The position numbers and the translations under genes are program-made. Positions 1 to 9,560 of a DNA stretch of 64,000 nt are shown here, in pieces. The notes under the pieces are model-generated. The model did not search any database, had not been told where the DNA came from, and saw only the letters and a list, made by a program, of their open reading frames with translations. Every line of letters starts with the position of its first letter. Position 1 is the first letter of the stretch. The stretch spans positions 1 through 64,000 of the forward strand of contig CANRZB010000004.1 in assembly GCA_947644195.1 (NCBI GenBank), given 5' to 3'. Source of the stretch: an uncultured Clostridium sp. GTDB lineage: Bacteria > Bacillota > Clostridia > Lachnospirales > Lachnospiraceae.

Positions 1-595
1 GCTGCGCTGGCATTAGCTGCTTTTTCTCCACTGGCGGTCTTTGTCTTACTGGCTGATTGACGGCAACCGGCTTTCCCTCTCCGGGATGCACTGCTCCCGA
101 CGGCTGGGGCGAACGCACTGACTGGGATGATTGCACTGACTGAGGTGGGCGTGCTGACTGGGTCGGCTGAAGTGGGCGTTCTGGCTGGGATGGTTGCACT
201 GGCTGAGGTGGGCGTTCTGGTTGTGGCGGCACTGGCTGGGCCGGACGTGCTGGCTGAGTGGAATGAGTCGACGGCGCTGACCGGACTGGTGTTGGCTGTT
301 TTTTGATCTCCCGCCTTAAACTCACCGTTTGTTCTATCGACTGTTCTGTCTTGGAAGAATCATTCCCCGTATGTATTTTTTGTTCAGAAGTAGCGGAATA
401 CTCTGCGTCAACATCATGATCAACACGAACCACACTCTCCTGGAGTAAAGAATCCTCCACTGGTTGTTTTAATCTCGTTCCACATACTATACAGTATTTG
501 GAAGACGGTTCATTCATCGAATCACATGCTGGGCATAATATTTTTTGACCACTCACTACGGAATTTATAAAGTCAACTCTTGATTTTGCATCCAT
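1..595 (-). CDS. Zinc-ribbon protein with Pro/Gln-rich repeat linker (C-terminus beyond window)
   Basis: The reading frame opens with ATG at 595, behind a GGGAGG ribosome binding site, and runs off the left edge, so only the first 198 residues are visible. A zinc ribbon lies at residues 21-38 (C21-x2-C24, C35-x2-C38). A Ser/Glu/Asp-rich stretch follows, then from about residue 100 a low-complexity linker of degenerate Q-P-x-R-P-P units. The missing C-terminus probably carries the functional domain. The same 'zinc ribbon first' layout is used by the kinases and some FHA proteins at 43-64 kb, so a related signalling role is possible but inferred. It starts 12 bases after the stop of the 608-2335 gene and is probably co-transcribed with it. 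No function is assigned. Confidence 0.75.
   Translation of the reverse strand, partial: MDAKSRVDFINSVVSGQKILCPACDSMNEPSSKYCIVCGTRLKQPVEDSLLQESVVRVDHDVDAEYSATSEQKIHTGNDSSKTEQSIEQTVSLRREIKKQPTPVRSAPSTHSTQPARPAQPVPPQPERPPQPVQPSQPERPLQPTQSARPPQSVQSSQSVRSPQPSGAVHPGEGKPVAVNQPVRQRPPVEKKQLMPAQ
101..262 (-). repeat. Degenerate in-frame repeat coding for Q-P-x-R-P-P units
   Basis: Read on the minus strand, short units coding for QPERPPQPVQPS-like peptides recur four to five times (residues 112-165 of the zinc-ribbon protein). The copies differ at several positions and stay in frame, as expected for a flexible extended linker. Confidence 0.7.
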
Positions 596-607
596 GGCAG
601 TACCTCC

Positions 608-2335
608 CTATACTTTTATCCTTCTATTTGTGGTTGCTAACTTTCTCACATATTGTTCAGGTGTAATTTGATCCAGAAAATCAATTACTTTTTGACTTTC
701 CGAATCTTTCTCAGCAAACTCTAACCTAAAATCAACCACTTCCGCCAAAGTAGCCCTGATTACCTGACATCCTTTTTCTCGTTTATCCTCAAATTGCCTG
801 CTGATCTTTCCCCTGCTGTTCTCAATTGCTTTTTTCTTGGAGAAATGGTTAATCATCATACCAATGCCAGCAATGATCGCAATGGTACCAAGAAATATAC
901 TCCCTACTAAAAACATTAGCATACCAATACCAAAAATCGAACCACCACCATATAGACAAAAATTTTCAAAACCACTCATAACACACTGGCTAAGAGCATT
1001 CTGCATTTCTGAATCCACTAGATGATTAAATCTTTCAATAAGCTCATTTTCATTATGTCCATCCGTCGTTTTATCATTAAATGTATCTACATTGATCATA
1101 ATATGATTAGGAATCTTCATTCTATTTTTTGCTACCACATCATTATAAGCATTGGTAACCCATTCCTTTGACAGTGCAAACGCAAATTTCTGTGTAGATA
1201 CACTGGAATTTGAACTTTCTGGCTTCATTGCAGCATCTGTTAAAAGTTGTGTAAAATCTTTATGTGTTTCAAAAGCTGTCTCTTCAATCGCCATATTTTT
1301 TCGGGCACGCTGCTCATCGCCTTCAAAATCAACAATAAACTGTTCAAATTTTTCTTCCTTGCGAAGCGGCAATTCTTCGTCATCAAAAGCAGTGACTAAA
1401 TTATCTAAAATGTCGTCGAGCTGTTCTTTGACGGCCGAAGTGGAGGCCTCCTGTTCAAAAATTGCAGTTAAATAATGAAACATTTCTGCATGTAGATGAG
1501 CCCCCTCTAAAATATCTTGAAGATCCGGCCATGTTTTACTATACTTTCTCAAATATGTATATGAGGATGAATTTATCTTCTTTCTTTTTAACTGAATAGC
1601 CTGAGACCATTGCTCTATCTGTTTCTCTGTAAATCCAGGTTGTTCCTCTAAATGTCTCAGCCATTCATTCATTTGTCGGGAAATTACTCCTTCCGTATCT
1701 GCTCCTAGCAGCCCGCTCGCAAACGCATCAAGAATAATAACCGTTTTTCGGTCAAGATCTTCCTCATCCTGACTGGCAAGATATCTCTGCGTCCATCTAA
1801 GACATGCATCTTTTCTGTCTGCTCTTCGACAGATTAACGCAAAGAAAAGAGAGGTTTTTTCATCATTACGTTTGATTCCTTCTTTTAATGCCCTCTCTGC
1901 CAATTCCGGCTGATCATTAATCCAAGCCGCCAAGGCTACTAAACAAGGAGCGAGCCAATATCCAGGGGTGGATATCATCAATTCTTCCGTTACATCATTA
2001 ATCGTATCCCTTTTTACAATCCCTAAATCGTCTGCCTGCAAAATTCCTGTGGTAGCCCTACGGACAATATCATAATGACCAAATTTCTTTTCCAATTCCT
2101 GTCGGATTTTTACCAACCTTGTTTCCGCTTGTCCTAATCTATTTGCCTTCTGTTGAAGACCAACAAAATCACGAAATTCACGCGCTAAACTTTCAATTTC
2201 ATCATATACAACTCTAACATTTTGATTTACATTCCCTACATTTGAATCAATCGTCCGTAAATCTTCATGAATCACGCCAAGATTATTTGCAATTTTGCTA
2301 AGATCAGCTTGTCGAATAATTCTTTCGTCTGACAT
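608..2335 (-). CDS. Membrane protein of unknown function with N-terminal coiled coil
   Basis: I do not recognise this 575-residue protein. It starts with ATG at 2335 behind GGGAGGG. The first ~110 residues are rich in heptad-like Asn/Ile/Leu/Glu patterns and look like a coiled coil. Residues ~115-460 are helical and charged, with Trp/Leu spacing reminiscent of helical repeats. A glycine-rich hydrophobic hairpin at about 463-495 should form one or two membrane segments, and an ~80-residue charged tail follows. There is no signal peptide, so most of the protein is predicted to face the cytoplasm. It lies directly upstream of the zinc-ribbon gene at 1-595 with a 12-base gap. Function unknown. 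Confidence 0.8.
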   Translation of the reverse strand: MSDERIIRQADLSKIANNLGVIHEDLRTIDSNVGNVNQNVRVVYDEIESLAREFRDFVGLQQKANRLGQAETRLVKIRQELEKKFGHYDIVRRATTGILQADDLGIVKRDTINDVTEELMISTPGYWLAPCLVALAAWINDQPELAERALKEGIKRNDEKTSLFFALICRRADRKDACLRWTQRYLASQDEEDLDRKTVIILDAFASGLLGADTEGVISRQMNEWLRHLEEQPGFTEKQIEQWSQAIQLKRKKINSSSYTYLRKYSKTWPDLQDILEGAHLHAEMFHYLTAIFEQEASTSAVKEQLDDILDNLVTAFDDEELPLRKEEKFEQFIVDFEGDEQRARKNMAIEETAFETHKDFTQLLTDAAMKPESSNSSVSTQKFAFALSKEWVTNAYNDVVAKNRMKIPNHIMINVDTFNDKTTDGHNENELIERFNHLVDSEMQNALSQCVMSGFENFCLYGGGSIFGIGMLMFLVGSIFLGTIAIIAGIGMMINHFSKKKAIENSRGKISRQFEDKREKGCQVIRATLAEVVDFRLEFAEKDSESQKVIDFLDQITPEQYVRKLATTNRRIKV

Positions 2336-2484
2336 AAATCATCCCTCCCATCAAATACCTTTTCATGTATTTGTATATTTATATCTACTCATTCTATGTA
2401 ATTTTACAAAAATCTACAATTATTGTCAATATATTTTATCCTTCTGATAGTGTCCTTTCTCAAATCCATCACTCTCTGATCTCA

Positions 2485-2514
2485 TTGACAAAGCGATCAG
2501 CCAGACTTTATAAT
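2485..2514 (+). promoter_or_regulatory. Sigma-A-type promoter for the 2573 glycosyltransferase operon
   Basis: A perfect TTGACA (2485-2490) and a perfect TATAAT (2509-2514) are separated by 18 bases, about 60 bases before the start codon at 2573. The rest of the 2336-2572 interval is AT-rich with no further gene seen. Confidence 0.8.
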
Positions 2515-2572
2515 AAGATATTAAGTTTATTTCAAATGCTTACTACCGTTACACGAAATCAGGAGAACCCAT

Positions 2573-3739
2573 ATGAAATTTTTAATACCAGACTGGAAAT
2601 CCTTTGGCAAAGAAGATATCCAGGACACCCTCGAGACCGCAGGACATCAAATTGTGTACTATCAGCCGGAGCCCCGTAATTTCCGCCGGGATCCACGATT
2701 CCGCTCCGAACTGAGGCGCTTTATCCGGGAACAGCAGATTGATGTCGTCTTTTCATCCAACTACTATCCGGTTCTATCTACGGTATGCCACGAATTAAAG
2801 CTTCCCTACCTGAGCTGGTGCTACGACAACCCTCTGGTACTGCTTTATTCCGACACGATATTCCATAGCTGCAACCATATCTTTCTATTCGATACCCAGA
2901 TGGTAATGGATCTACAAAGATTGGGAGTAAAACAAGTCTATTATCTGCCGATGGCAGTCAACCCAAAGCGGCTCGCAACCTATTCCGCAACCAATGCGCA
3001 ACTTAAAATCCTGGAAGCCGACGTTTCTTTTGTAGGTTCCCTGTATAATGAAAAACATAATCTCTATGATCGCTTTGACCAGCTAGACGACTATACCCGT
3101 GGTTATCTGGAGGGAATCATGCAGGCACAGCGAAAGGTATATGGATGCAACTTTCTGGAACAGACATTGACACCGGAAATTTTAGAACGCCTGACACAGA
3201 CGGTTCCTCTGCAACCAAACGCAGATGGACATGAGACACTTGCCTACCTATATGCCAATTATTTCCTCTGCCGCAAAATGACACAGATGGACCGCCAGGA
3301 AACATTCTCTCTCCTGGATCAAAGGACAGAAATCCAAACCAAATTGTACACCCACCATGCCACGCCACAGTACAAACATATTCAAAACATGGGGACAGTA
3401 CATTATCTGCACGAAATGCCGCTGGTGTTCCGGCACAGTAAAATCAACCTGAATATCTCCCTACGCAGCATTGCCAATGGAATTCCTCTCCGTGCCATGG
3501 ATATTATGGGTTCCGGTGGATTCCTCCTGACAAACTATCAGAATGATTTTACCTTGCACTTTACGGAAGGCCAGGATTATGTCAGCTTTGACAGTCAGCA
3601 AGACATGATGCAAAAAATTGACTATTACCTGCAACACGAGAAAGAACGACAAACAATTGCTGTAAATGGGCAAAAACTGGTCTCTGAAAAACATACTTAC
3701 CGACAACGTTTGGAGGAGATGTTATCTGTTCTGTCATAA
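2573..3739 (+). CDS. CgeB-type glycosyltransferase (GT-B fold)
   Basis: This 388-residue protein resembles the CgeB/DUF3880 family of GT-B glycosyltransferases, which decorate spore coats, flagellins and other surface proteins. The N-terminal half is the acceptor-side Rossmann-like domain, with motifs SSNYYP and WCYDNP, and an 'LPMAVN' motif at the domain junction. The C-terminal half has the family pattern MPLVF(R/M)xSxxNLN, then R(S/A)IxxGIPLRxxDIMGxGG, then a YxxxLxxHFxEGxDYVxF segment that should line the sugar-nucleotide pocket. A clear AGGAG precedes the ATG. It shares this whole layout with the minus-strand gene at 9766, so the two are paralogues. A StrF-like transferase follows 58 bases downstream. 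Donor and acceptor cannot be read from sequence. Confidence 0.88.
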   Translation: MKFLIPDWKSFGKEDIQDTLETAGHQIVYYQPEPRNFRRDPRFRSELRRFIREQQIDVVFSSNYYPVLSTVCHELKLPYLSWCYDNPLVLLYSDTIFHSCNHIFLFDTQMVMDLQRLGVKQVYYLPMAVNPKRLATYSATNAQLKILEADVSFVGSLYNEKHNLYDRFDQLDDYTRGYLEGIMQAQRKVYGCNFLEQTLTPEILERLTQTVPLQPNADGHETLAYLYANYFLCRKMTQMDRQETFSLLDQRTEIQTKLYTHHATPQYKHIQNMGTVHYLHEMPLVFRHSKINLNISLRSIANGIPLRAMDIMGSGGFLLTNYQNDFTLHFTEGQDYVSFDSQQDMMQKIDYYLQHEKERQTIAVNGQKLVSEKHTYRQRLEEMLSVLS

Positions 3740-3797
3740 GCCTATATGAAGAACTTTATTTCATATGTTCTACATCCATAGAAAGTAGAGAATTACC

Positions 3798-4943
3798 ATG
3801 AATAACCATAAAATTTGCTTTATTATCTGTACCAATGATACCGACTATTTCACAGAATGTGAACGCTACCTCAGGGAACTATCTATCCCCGATGGTTTTT
3901 CTACAGAAGTAGTCCCTATTAAAAATGCTCATTCCATGACTGCGGGCTACAACCGTGGCATGAAGCAAAGTGACGCCCGATACAAAGTATATCTGCACCA
4001 GGACGTGTTTATTTTGAACCGAAACTTTATTGCAGATACCCTGCAAATTTTTCAACAAAATAAAAAAATCGGTATGATTGGCATGGTAGGAACCAAACGC
4101 CTGCCGGAAAATGTCTGTATGTGGACAACGCCATTGCGTACCGGAGCACTCCGTTCCTGTGTCCTAAACACCGTAGATGATTATTTTGACTTGCCAGTGA
4201 GCCCAGCAAAAGGATTCTCCTATGTCCAGGCAGTGGATGGCCTGTTACTCATGACACAATATGATATTCCCTGGCGGGAGGATCTGGATCTGGGATGGGA
4301 TTTCTATGACATCAGCCAATCCCTGGAATTTTCCAGACAGGGTTACCGTATTGCCGTACCATACCAATCCACTCCATGGGTACTGCACGACAATGGTTTC
4401 CTGCACCTGGGAGGCTACCATCTCGCGAGGAAAAATCTGTTACTCGAATATTTTCCGGAACGAAGCGCTGAAATCGCTGCCTGCGACCAGGCATACAAAC
4501 AGTCCATGGAACGTAAATCACATTGGAAGGACGCTTCCCATGTCATTGCACAAGCGCTCGAATCTATGGCACGGGCACAAACCTCTGTCATTCCGTCCGA
4601 CGGTCAATCCGCTGATGGCTATTCCAAAGCAGTTTCCATCCTGCGGACCCATTTGGAAGAATACCAGGAAAATGAAACATACTGCATCCTATGTCTCCTG
4701 GCAAATATCTATGAAGCAGAATGTGCCGCTGGAATCACCAGTCACATTCTATCACAGATGAAACCTGATCCAGCATGGATCACTGCCAGGGTTCGGCAGA
4801 TAAAATTTCATTTATGGCAGCTGCAATATCCATTTCCTGCCGATATACAATATGAAGCCAGTACCTATTTGAAAAGCAATCTCTCGGAGACCGCCCTGCA
4901 ATACTTTAGTAAACTTACAGAACCCATGGCCTCTCATGGATAG
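3798..4943 (+). CDS. StrF-like GT-A glycosyltransferase
   Basis: This 381-residue protein looks like the StrF/GT2_5 family of GT-A glycosyltransferases. The N-terminus has a CFIICTND strand and a turn that holds the nucleotide. The metal-binding acidic motif is HQDVFI near residue 70. An 'IGMIGMVGT' strand follows, and a WDFYDISQSLEF acceptor-side motif is typical of the family. The last ~140 residues are helical and resemble TPR-like modules. It is in the same direction as the CgeB-type gene upstream, so the two may act one after the other on one surface glycan or glycoprotein. There are no membrane segments, so it should act on the cytoplasmic side before export. Confidence 0.82.
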   Translation: MNNHKICFIICTNDTDYFTECERYLRELSIPDGFSTEVVPIKNAHSMTAGYNRGMKQSDARYKVYLHQDVFILNRNFIADTLQIFQQNKKIGMIGMVGTKRLPENVCMWTTPLRTGALRSCVLNTVDDYFDLPVSPAKGFSYVQAVDGLLLMTQYDIPWREDLDLGWDFYDISQSLEFSRQGYRIAVPYQSTPWVLHDNGFLHLGGYHLARKNLLLEYFPERSAEIAACDQAYKQSMERKSHWKDASHVIAQALESMARAQTSVIPSDGQSADGYSKAVSILRTHLEEYQENETYCILCLLANIYEAECAAGITSHILSQMKPDPAWITARVRQIKFHLWQLQYPFPADIQYEASTYLKSNLSETALQYFSKLTEPMASHG

Positions 4944-5130
4944 CAAGATTTTGACACAATCCCTTTCTACAATATTGAAAAGTTCGCTCTGTTTTACCAT
5001 ACCAATTTTTCACAGGGCTATTTGCGCCGAGAACGTCACAAATCTGCCCTGGTCTGGCAAGAGAATTCTACTTTCTCAGATTTCTCTTGTGGTAACTCGA
5101 ACATAATACGTTCTCGGAATGGAGGATATG

Positions 5131-6855
5131 ATGAAAATTAAAAAACACATCCATCGTAGAATTGCAACCCTGTTGTCCATCTCTTTGCTGACGGCTTCTA
5201 TAATCACGCCGTCCCCATATGCCAGTGCCGCAAAGATTAAATTAAATAAAACCAAGCTGAAACTGACAGTGGGCAGTACTTATAAATTAAAATTAAAGAA
5301 AAACAAAGCAAAGATTAAGTGGACTTCCTCAAAAAAGAAAGTCGCCTCTGTCAGTGCTAAAGGAAAGGTAAAAGCTAAAAAACCAGGAACAACAACAATC
5401 ACTGCCACGGCGAAGGGCAAGAAGTATAAATGTAAAGTTACGGTCAAAAAAGCAGTACCAGCAAAACCAAAAATCACGCCAAAAACAACCACTACGAAAA
5501 CACCTGTCCAGAAACCGTCGGTTTCCAGTACTCCCGGCAAACAACCTTCAGGGACTCCTTTTGTGATACCGACTCCGATACCAGACCAGCCAGTTACCAC
5601 TCCAGAGCCAGACTTCACAGAAAGTCCGAATTCTACAAAACAGCCTGACTCTACCGAAAATCCCAGTGCAACAAAGGAACCACTGGAACTTGGACCACTG
5701 GCTCAGAATATCAAATTGCAGTCAGAACTATTGACTAACAATATTCTGATTACGGTAACGAATCAAAATACCGTATGGGTGGATGAAGTGACGGTCAACT
5801 ATGACTATTATGATACCGAAAAAAACCAGATCGCTACCGGCTATGCCATCCTATACTCTATGCAGCCGGGGGAAACATTGTATATTACCGTTCCAGTCAA
5901 CGACGAAATCCAGGCAATTGATGAATTTGCCTCTGAGATCTATCCAGATGTTATTGAAGCGGATTCCGAAACCAAATATATGGATTTGCACGACGACATT
6001 ACCTTGTCCAGAGAAGAATTCGACGAGGATCGTTCTGGACTTTCCGTAAATGTTACCAATCATAGCAAGTATGATTCTGACTTATGCTACACCATATTGT
6101 TCTATGATGCCGATCATAATCTAGTGGACGCTTACGCCAGCGCATTTGAACTGACAGCCAAAAACACTGTCACGGAAACCATTGATTTTCCGGTAGATGA
6201 AAGTAATCCATCTGCCACTCTTTTCACGGATTACCAGATTACCTATGCTGCCCACGGCACGGAAATCATAGATCCTTTAGATGGATATACCAGTAAAATT
6301 TCACTGACACCACAGAAAACAACACATTCTCTCTTGGTGGAAGTAAAGAACAATAACGCAGTCTGGCTCCGCTCTGTTAATCTGGATTATCAGTTATACG
6401 ATGCAGAAGATAAATTTATCCTGGGCGAAGAACAAATGCTTCTGTCCATGAAACCTGGGGAATCACAGTATATTACAATTAATGCAGATCCAGATACAAT
6501 CAAAAATATTGATTTTGGTTATTCCTATGCCAATATTACTGTCGAGACAGATGATGGAGAATATAAATACAATACAACCAGCAATGTCAAGGCTACCGTC
6601 ATCGAGAATCCTGCAGAAAATGATTATGAGATTACCATTGCTAACAACTCTAGCTTTGATACAGAGGGATCCTATGTGATATACTTTTACGATGCCGACC
6701 GTACCATGATCGCTGCCCAGCACTTTACCTACGAGCTGATGGCAGGTGATTCTGAAATCATTAATGTTACCGGACCGGAAAGTTTTGATGAAAACAACAA
6801 TCCAATCTATGCAGCTTCCTGCACCGTAAAAATACACGCTTCCCATACGTTATAA
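5131..6855 (+). CDS. Secreted protein with Ig-like (Big2) domain and four FxLYD-like repeats
   Basis: The mature protein is probably extracellular. I chose ATG 5131 because GGAGG lies five bases ahead; in-frame ATGs at 5119 and 5128 are alternatives. A signal peptide with basic start and hydrophobic core ends near ASA-AK. A bacterial Ig-like (BIG2) domain follows, recognised by KLTVGSTYKLK, IKWTSSKKKVASVSAKGKV and GTTTITATAKGKKY. Then comes a Thr/Pro/Ser linker of about 75 residues. The rest holds four ~85-90 residue beta-sandwich repeats of FxLYD type, each with a strand ending N(H/Q/N)xxxW or Nxxx(F/Y)D, then a YDxYDxE/FYDAD turn, then 'M(K/Q)PGE' in copies 1 and 3. Copies 1/3 and 2/4 are more alike, suggesting duplication of a pair. 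Probably a cell-surface or matrix component; binding partner unknown. Confidence 0.85.
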   Translation: MKIKKHIHRRIATLLSISLLTASIITPSPYASAAKIKLNKTKLKLTVGSTYKLKLKKNKAKIKWTSSKKKVASVSAKGKVKAKKPGTTTITATAKGKKYKCKVTVKKAVPAKPKITPKTTTTKTPVQKPSVSSTPGKQPSGTPFVIPTPIPDQPVTTPEPDFTESPNSTKQPDSTENPSATKEPLELGPLAQNIKLQSELLTNNILITVTNQNTVWVDEVTVNYDYYDTEKNQIATGYAILYSMQPGETLYITVPVNDEIQAIDEFASEIYPDVIEADSETKYMDLHDDITLSREEFDEDRSGLSVNVTNHSKYDSDLCYTILFYDADHNLVDAYASAFELTAKNTVTETIDFPVDESNPSATLFTDYQITYAAHGTEIIDPLDGYTSKISLTPQKTTHSLLVEVKNNNAVWLRSVNLDYQLYDAEDKFILGEEQMLLSMKPGESQYITINADPDTIKNIDFGYSYANITVETDDGEYKYNTTSNVKATVIENPAENDYEITIANNSSFDTEGSYVIYFYDADRTMIAAQHFTYELMAGDSEIINVTGPESFDENNNPIYAASCTVKIHASHTL

Positions 6856-6905
6856 ATGAATTGGGTAATTTAGGAAGCACAAATTGTAATAGGCCAATAC
6901 AGCAG

Positions 6906-6950
6906 AAAAGCCGTAGTCCATTGTGATCTGAACTATGGCTTTTCCTTTTA
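6906..6950. terminator. Bidirectional intrinsic terminator
   Basis: A 12-bp stem (AAAAGCCGTAGT with ACTATGGCTTTT, one G-U pair) at 6906-6917 and 6932-6943 is flanked by T-rich and A-rich sequence. It sits between the convergent genes ending at 6855 (+) and 7049 (-) and can serve both. Confidence 0.8.
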
Positions 6951-7048
6951 TCATTTCCCCGTTAAATAACCTTCTTTCATGAAGAGCTATCCAAATAGAA
7001 ACTGTTTTTCCTGTCGTCAACGCCCCACCTTCCGCCAATCCTTAGCAA

Positions 7049-8041
7049 TCATTCATAAGTAGATATCTCCAGATTATAGTTGCTAAATACTTTTTCATAG
7101 CTGGCCTTTCTGGATTTTGGTACGATGATTTTCTCTAATTCATCCGCCCCTTCTAATAACTCCAAAGTAATGCCAGACAGATCTGCCGGAAGACGCAGTT
7201 CCTTCAAACCGGTACTGTAGAATGTACGTGCGCCTATCTGACTTATATGCTCCGGTAGTGTTATTGAAGTCAATGCACTGCATGACCAGAACGCCTCACT
7301 ACCAACCGACTTTACCGAATCAGGAATCTCCACATGACGGAGGGCATCACAGTTGGTAAACATCTCATCTCCGATCAGCGTAACTCCCTGCTCAAAACGG
7401 CACTCCTTCAATTTTTCACAACCATAGAATATACCTGGATCCATCACTGCTGTCCGAGCCGGAATGACCATGGATTCCAGAGAAATACAGTTAGAAAATG
7501 CTTCCGCCCCCAGTGATTCCAAAGAATCCGGCAATGTGATCTGTGATAATTTGGCACATTCCGCAAAGGCGCTTGTCCCAATAGAGGTAACCGTATTAGA
7601 AAATACTACCTCCACCAGTTCCTGACAGGAATAAAATGCACTATTACCAACTGTTGTTATCCCCTCAGGCAAAGTAATCTTGCGCAACAGAACATTGGAT
7701 TCAAAGGCAGATTCTGCAATCTCGATTACCCGGTATTCTTTCCCCTCGTACAAAACCTTCTCTGGGATTCTGATATCCTCCAACGCCACATCATGATAGG
7801 TTGCTACCTTCATTTCCAATGCGTCTTCATCTATTACCTCATAGACCAGGCCTTCTCCAATGATCTCCTGTAAATTTTCATCAAAGGCTGCCTTGACTGC
7901 ATGGGAATTCTCTCCTGCCTGCTTTTGTTCTTCCTTTGTCTTTGAGGCTTCCCCGGATCCCTGCTTACTACAACCTGCTGCGGTCAAAAAAATCCCTGTG
8001 AGGCAGACAGCCATTCCCATTCCCAAAATTATCTTTCTCAT
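7049..8041 (-). CDS. BspA-type leucine-rich repeat surface lipoprotein
   Basis: This 330-residue protein carries a lipoprotein signal peptide with lipobox LTAAGC (Cys24), so it should be anchored to the outer face of the membrane. From about residue 90 it consists of LRR_5/BspA-type repeats of ~23 residues, with the pattern I-x-x-x-AFxxCxxLxxIxLPxxLxxIG. The last visible repeat is degenerate and ends in a short cap. Such proteins usually mediate adhesion or protein-protein contact; there are no catalytic motifs. The gene is followed by the terminator at 6906-6950. Expression relative to the secreted gene upstream is separated by the hairpin at 8144-8186. Confidence 0.88.
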   Translation of the reverse strand: MRKIILGMGMAVCLTGIFLTAAGCSKQGSGEASKTKEEQKQAGENSHAVKAAFDENLQEIIGEGLVYEVIDEDALEMKVATYHDVALEDIRIPEKVLYEGKEYRVIEIAESAFESNVLLRKITLPEGITTVGNSAFYSCQELVEVVFSNTVTSIGTSAFAECAKLSQITLPDSLESLGAEAFSNCISLESMVIPARTAVMDPGIFYGCEKLKECRFEQGVTLIGDEMFTNCDALRHVEIPDSVKSVGSEAFWSCSALTSITLPEHISQIGARTFYSTGLKELRLPADLSGITLELLEGADELEKIIVPKSRKASYEKVFSNYNLEISTYE

Positions 8042-8143
8042 TTCCTGTATCCCTTTCCCTGCTTTGTCATTCCGATCTAACCAATCGGTTTCTTACCAAC
8101 AAGACATATTCTGCCCACTCTGAGAGAAAATTCCCTGGAAAGA

Positions 8144-8186
8144 AAAAGATTTCCAGCACCAACAATGCCGGAACTGGAAATCTTTT
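8144..8186 (-). terminator. Intrinsic terminator after the secreted protein gene at 8214
   Basis: A long stem (AAAGATTTCCAG with CTGGAAATCTTT) at about 8144-8156 and 8174-8186 is followed, on the minus strand, by a T-rich run. It lies 28 bases beyond the stop codon at 8214. Confidence 0.78.
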
Positions 8187-8213
8187 CATTATAATTAGAA
8201 TCTCACTATTGGA

Positions 8214-9560
8214 TTACTCTAACGTGTTAGAAACCATACCATAGAATACATATGGAGTAGACCACTGCTGTGCCTTTACATTAGCAGCTTTACGGATGTA
8301 TACATACTGACCAGACTTCACTTTGATAGACGCAGTTCTGCCTGCTGCTACGGAACCTGTCACCTTTTCATTTGCTGCCGGAAGAACCAGTTTTGCAACG
8401 GTAGTCGCATCCTGACGGTCTGCTACAATAAACTGATATGCATCTGTTGTACCATTCTTAACCGTCATGGTACCAGCCATTGTCTTAGAGCTCAGCACCA
8501 ATTTGGTAACACTGAGATCTGCATCTTTTACCTTAGAATCTGTAACATCCTGTGTCAGTACAGAGATTGCCTTGCCTGCACTAGTCTGTGCTACTACTGC
8601 ACCAACAGCATTAAACTTATATTCTGTAATCTTAGATGCTGGTTTCTTGTCAGTTGCTGCGGTACGGATATCGAACTCTCCACCCTTTGCAGTCAACAGA
8701 TCATCTGCATTTAACATTACGGTCTTTGCATCACCGGTTGCTGCTGTAAACTTCCCTAATGCAGTACCAGGATTCTGACGACGGTATTCACAAGTGTTAG
8801 GAACTTTTACAAGACGATTATTGTAATCAATCGTTGCCTTTGGACCATTTGCAGTCTTAGCAATTTTTACTTTAATCTCGTTGCTTGCAAAATTGCCAGC
8901 GCCTACACAAGCTTTTACTGCACTTCCGTCTGCTGCTTTTCCGATATCCACTGCAGCAGCTAATGCCTTATTCGCAGATGCTTTCACACGGAAACGAAGT
9001 GTTGCGCCCAAAGCAGTATAGTCGGTAAGTTTCGTAGTACCTGGAACATAGTCAGTCCACTTACCATTGGTGGTACAAAATTCCGTTCCAGTAATTTCTA
9101 CCGGATTCTTTTTATCCGTAACATCATTGACTTTTACTGTAGTATTCACTGCATCCACTTCTGCTTTCATCTTTGTCTTGGCAGCTGGAAGTTTAATCAG
9201 GGTAGGATCTGTCTGCACATTTCCCCAAACACTCAGATAGACATCTTTGGTCACTGCAAAAGAAGACAAATCAATCGTTACTTTTGCGGAAGTAAGGTCA
9301 TACTCGGTAGCGGCAGCCGTCTTAACTGTCATTACTGTTTCATCAGAGCCCTTTACTTTCTTCTCAGTAACCGTTGCTTTTGCAACGTAGATCTTGGTAT
9401 TCTTACCAGTATCCACAACATTAATCTTCTGGTTTGTGAAATCCACCGTATAGTTTGCAGGTGTTATTGCTGCTGCATCTGCAACGAACGATGAAGCGCC
9501 GACAGAAACTGCTGCTGCAGCAGTCATCATCAACAATCCACGTAAAATTTTTTTCATCAT
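8214..9560 (-). CDS. Secreted Ala/Thr/Lys-rich protein, possible major surface protein
   Basis: I do not recognise the family. The start is set at ATG 9560 because a perfect AAGGAGG lies seven bases ahead; an upstream in-frame ATG at 9683 has no such site. The 448-residue product opens with a classic signal peptide (MMKK, hydrophobic Ala-rich core, cleavage near ADA-AA). The mature part is rich in Ala, Thr, Lys and Val, with beta-strand patterns. A similar motif, (Y/A)T(V/I)D(F/Y)xNxx(I/V)xV, occurs near residues 37-49 and 242-254, suggesting two duplicated modules. The strong ribosome binding site, a long untranslated leader and a strong own terminator fit high expression, as in S-layer-like or sheath proteins. 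The neighbouring glycosyltransferases and PseF/PseG make it a candidate glycosylation target; that is inference. Confidence 0.75.
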   Translation of the reverse strand: MMKKILRGLLMMTAAAAVSVGASSFVADAAAITPANYTVDFTNQKINVVDTGKNTKIYVAKATVTEKKVKGSDETVMTVKTAAATEYDLTSAKVTIDLSSFAVTKDVYLSVWGNVQTDPTLIKLPAAKTKMKAEVDAVNTTVKVNDVTDKKNPVEITGTEFCTTNGKWTDYVPGTTKLTDYTALGATLRFRVKASANKALAAAVDIGKAADGSAVKACVGAGNFASNEIKVKIAKTANGPKATIDYNNRLVKVPNTCEYRRQNPGTALGKFTAATGDAKTVMLNADDLLTAKGGEFDIRTAATDKKPASKITEYKFNAVGAVVAQTSAGKAISVLTQDVTDSKVKDADLSVTKLVLSSKTMAGTMTVKNGTTDAYQFIVADRQDATTVAKLVLPAANEKVTGSVAAGRTASIKVKSGQYVYIRKAANVKAQQWSTPYVFYGMVSNTLE

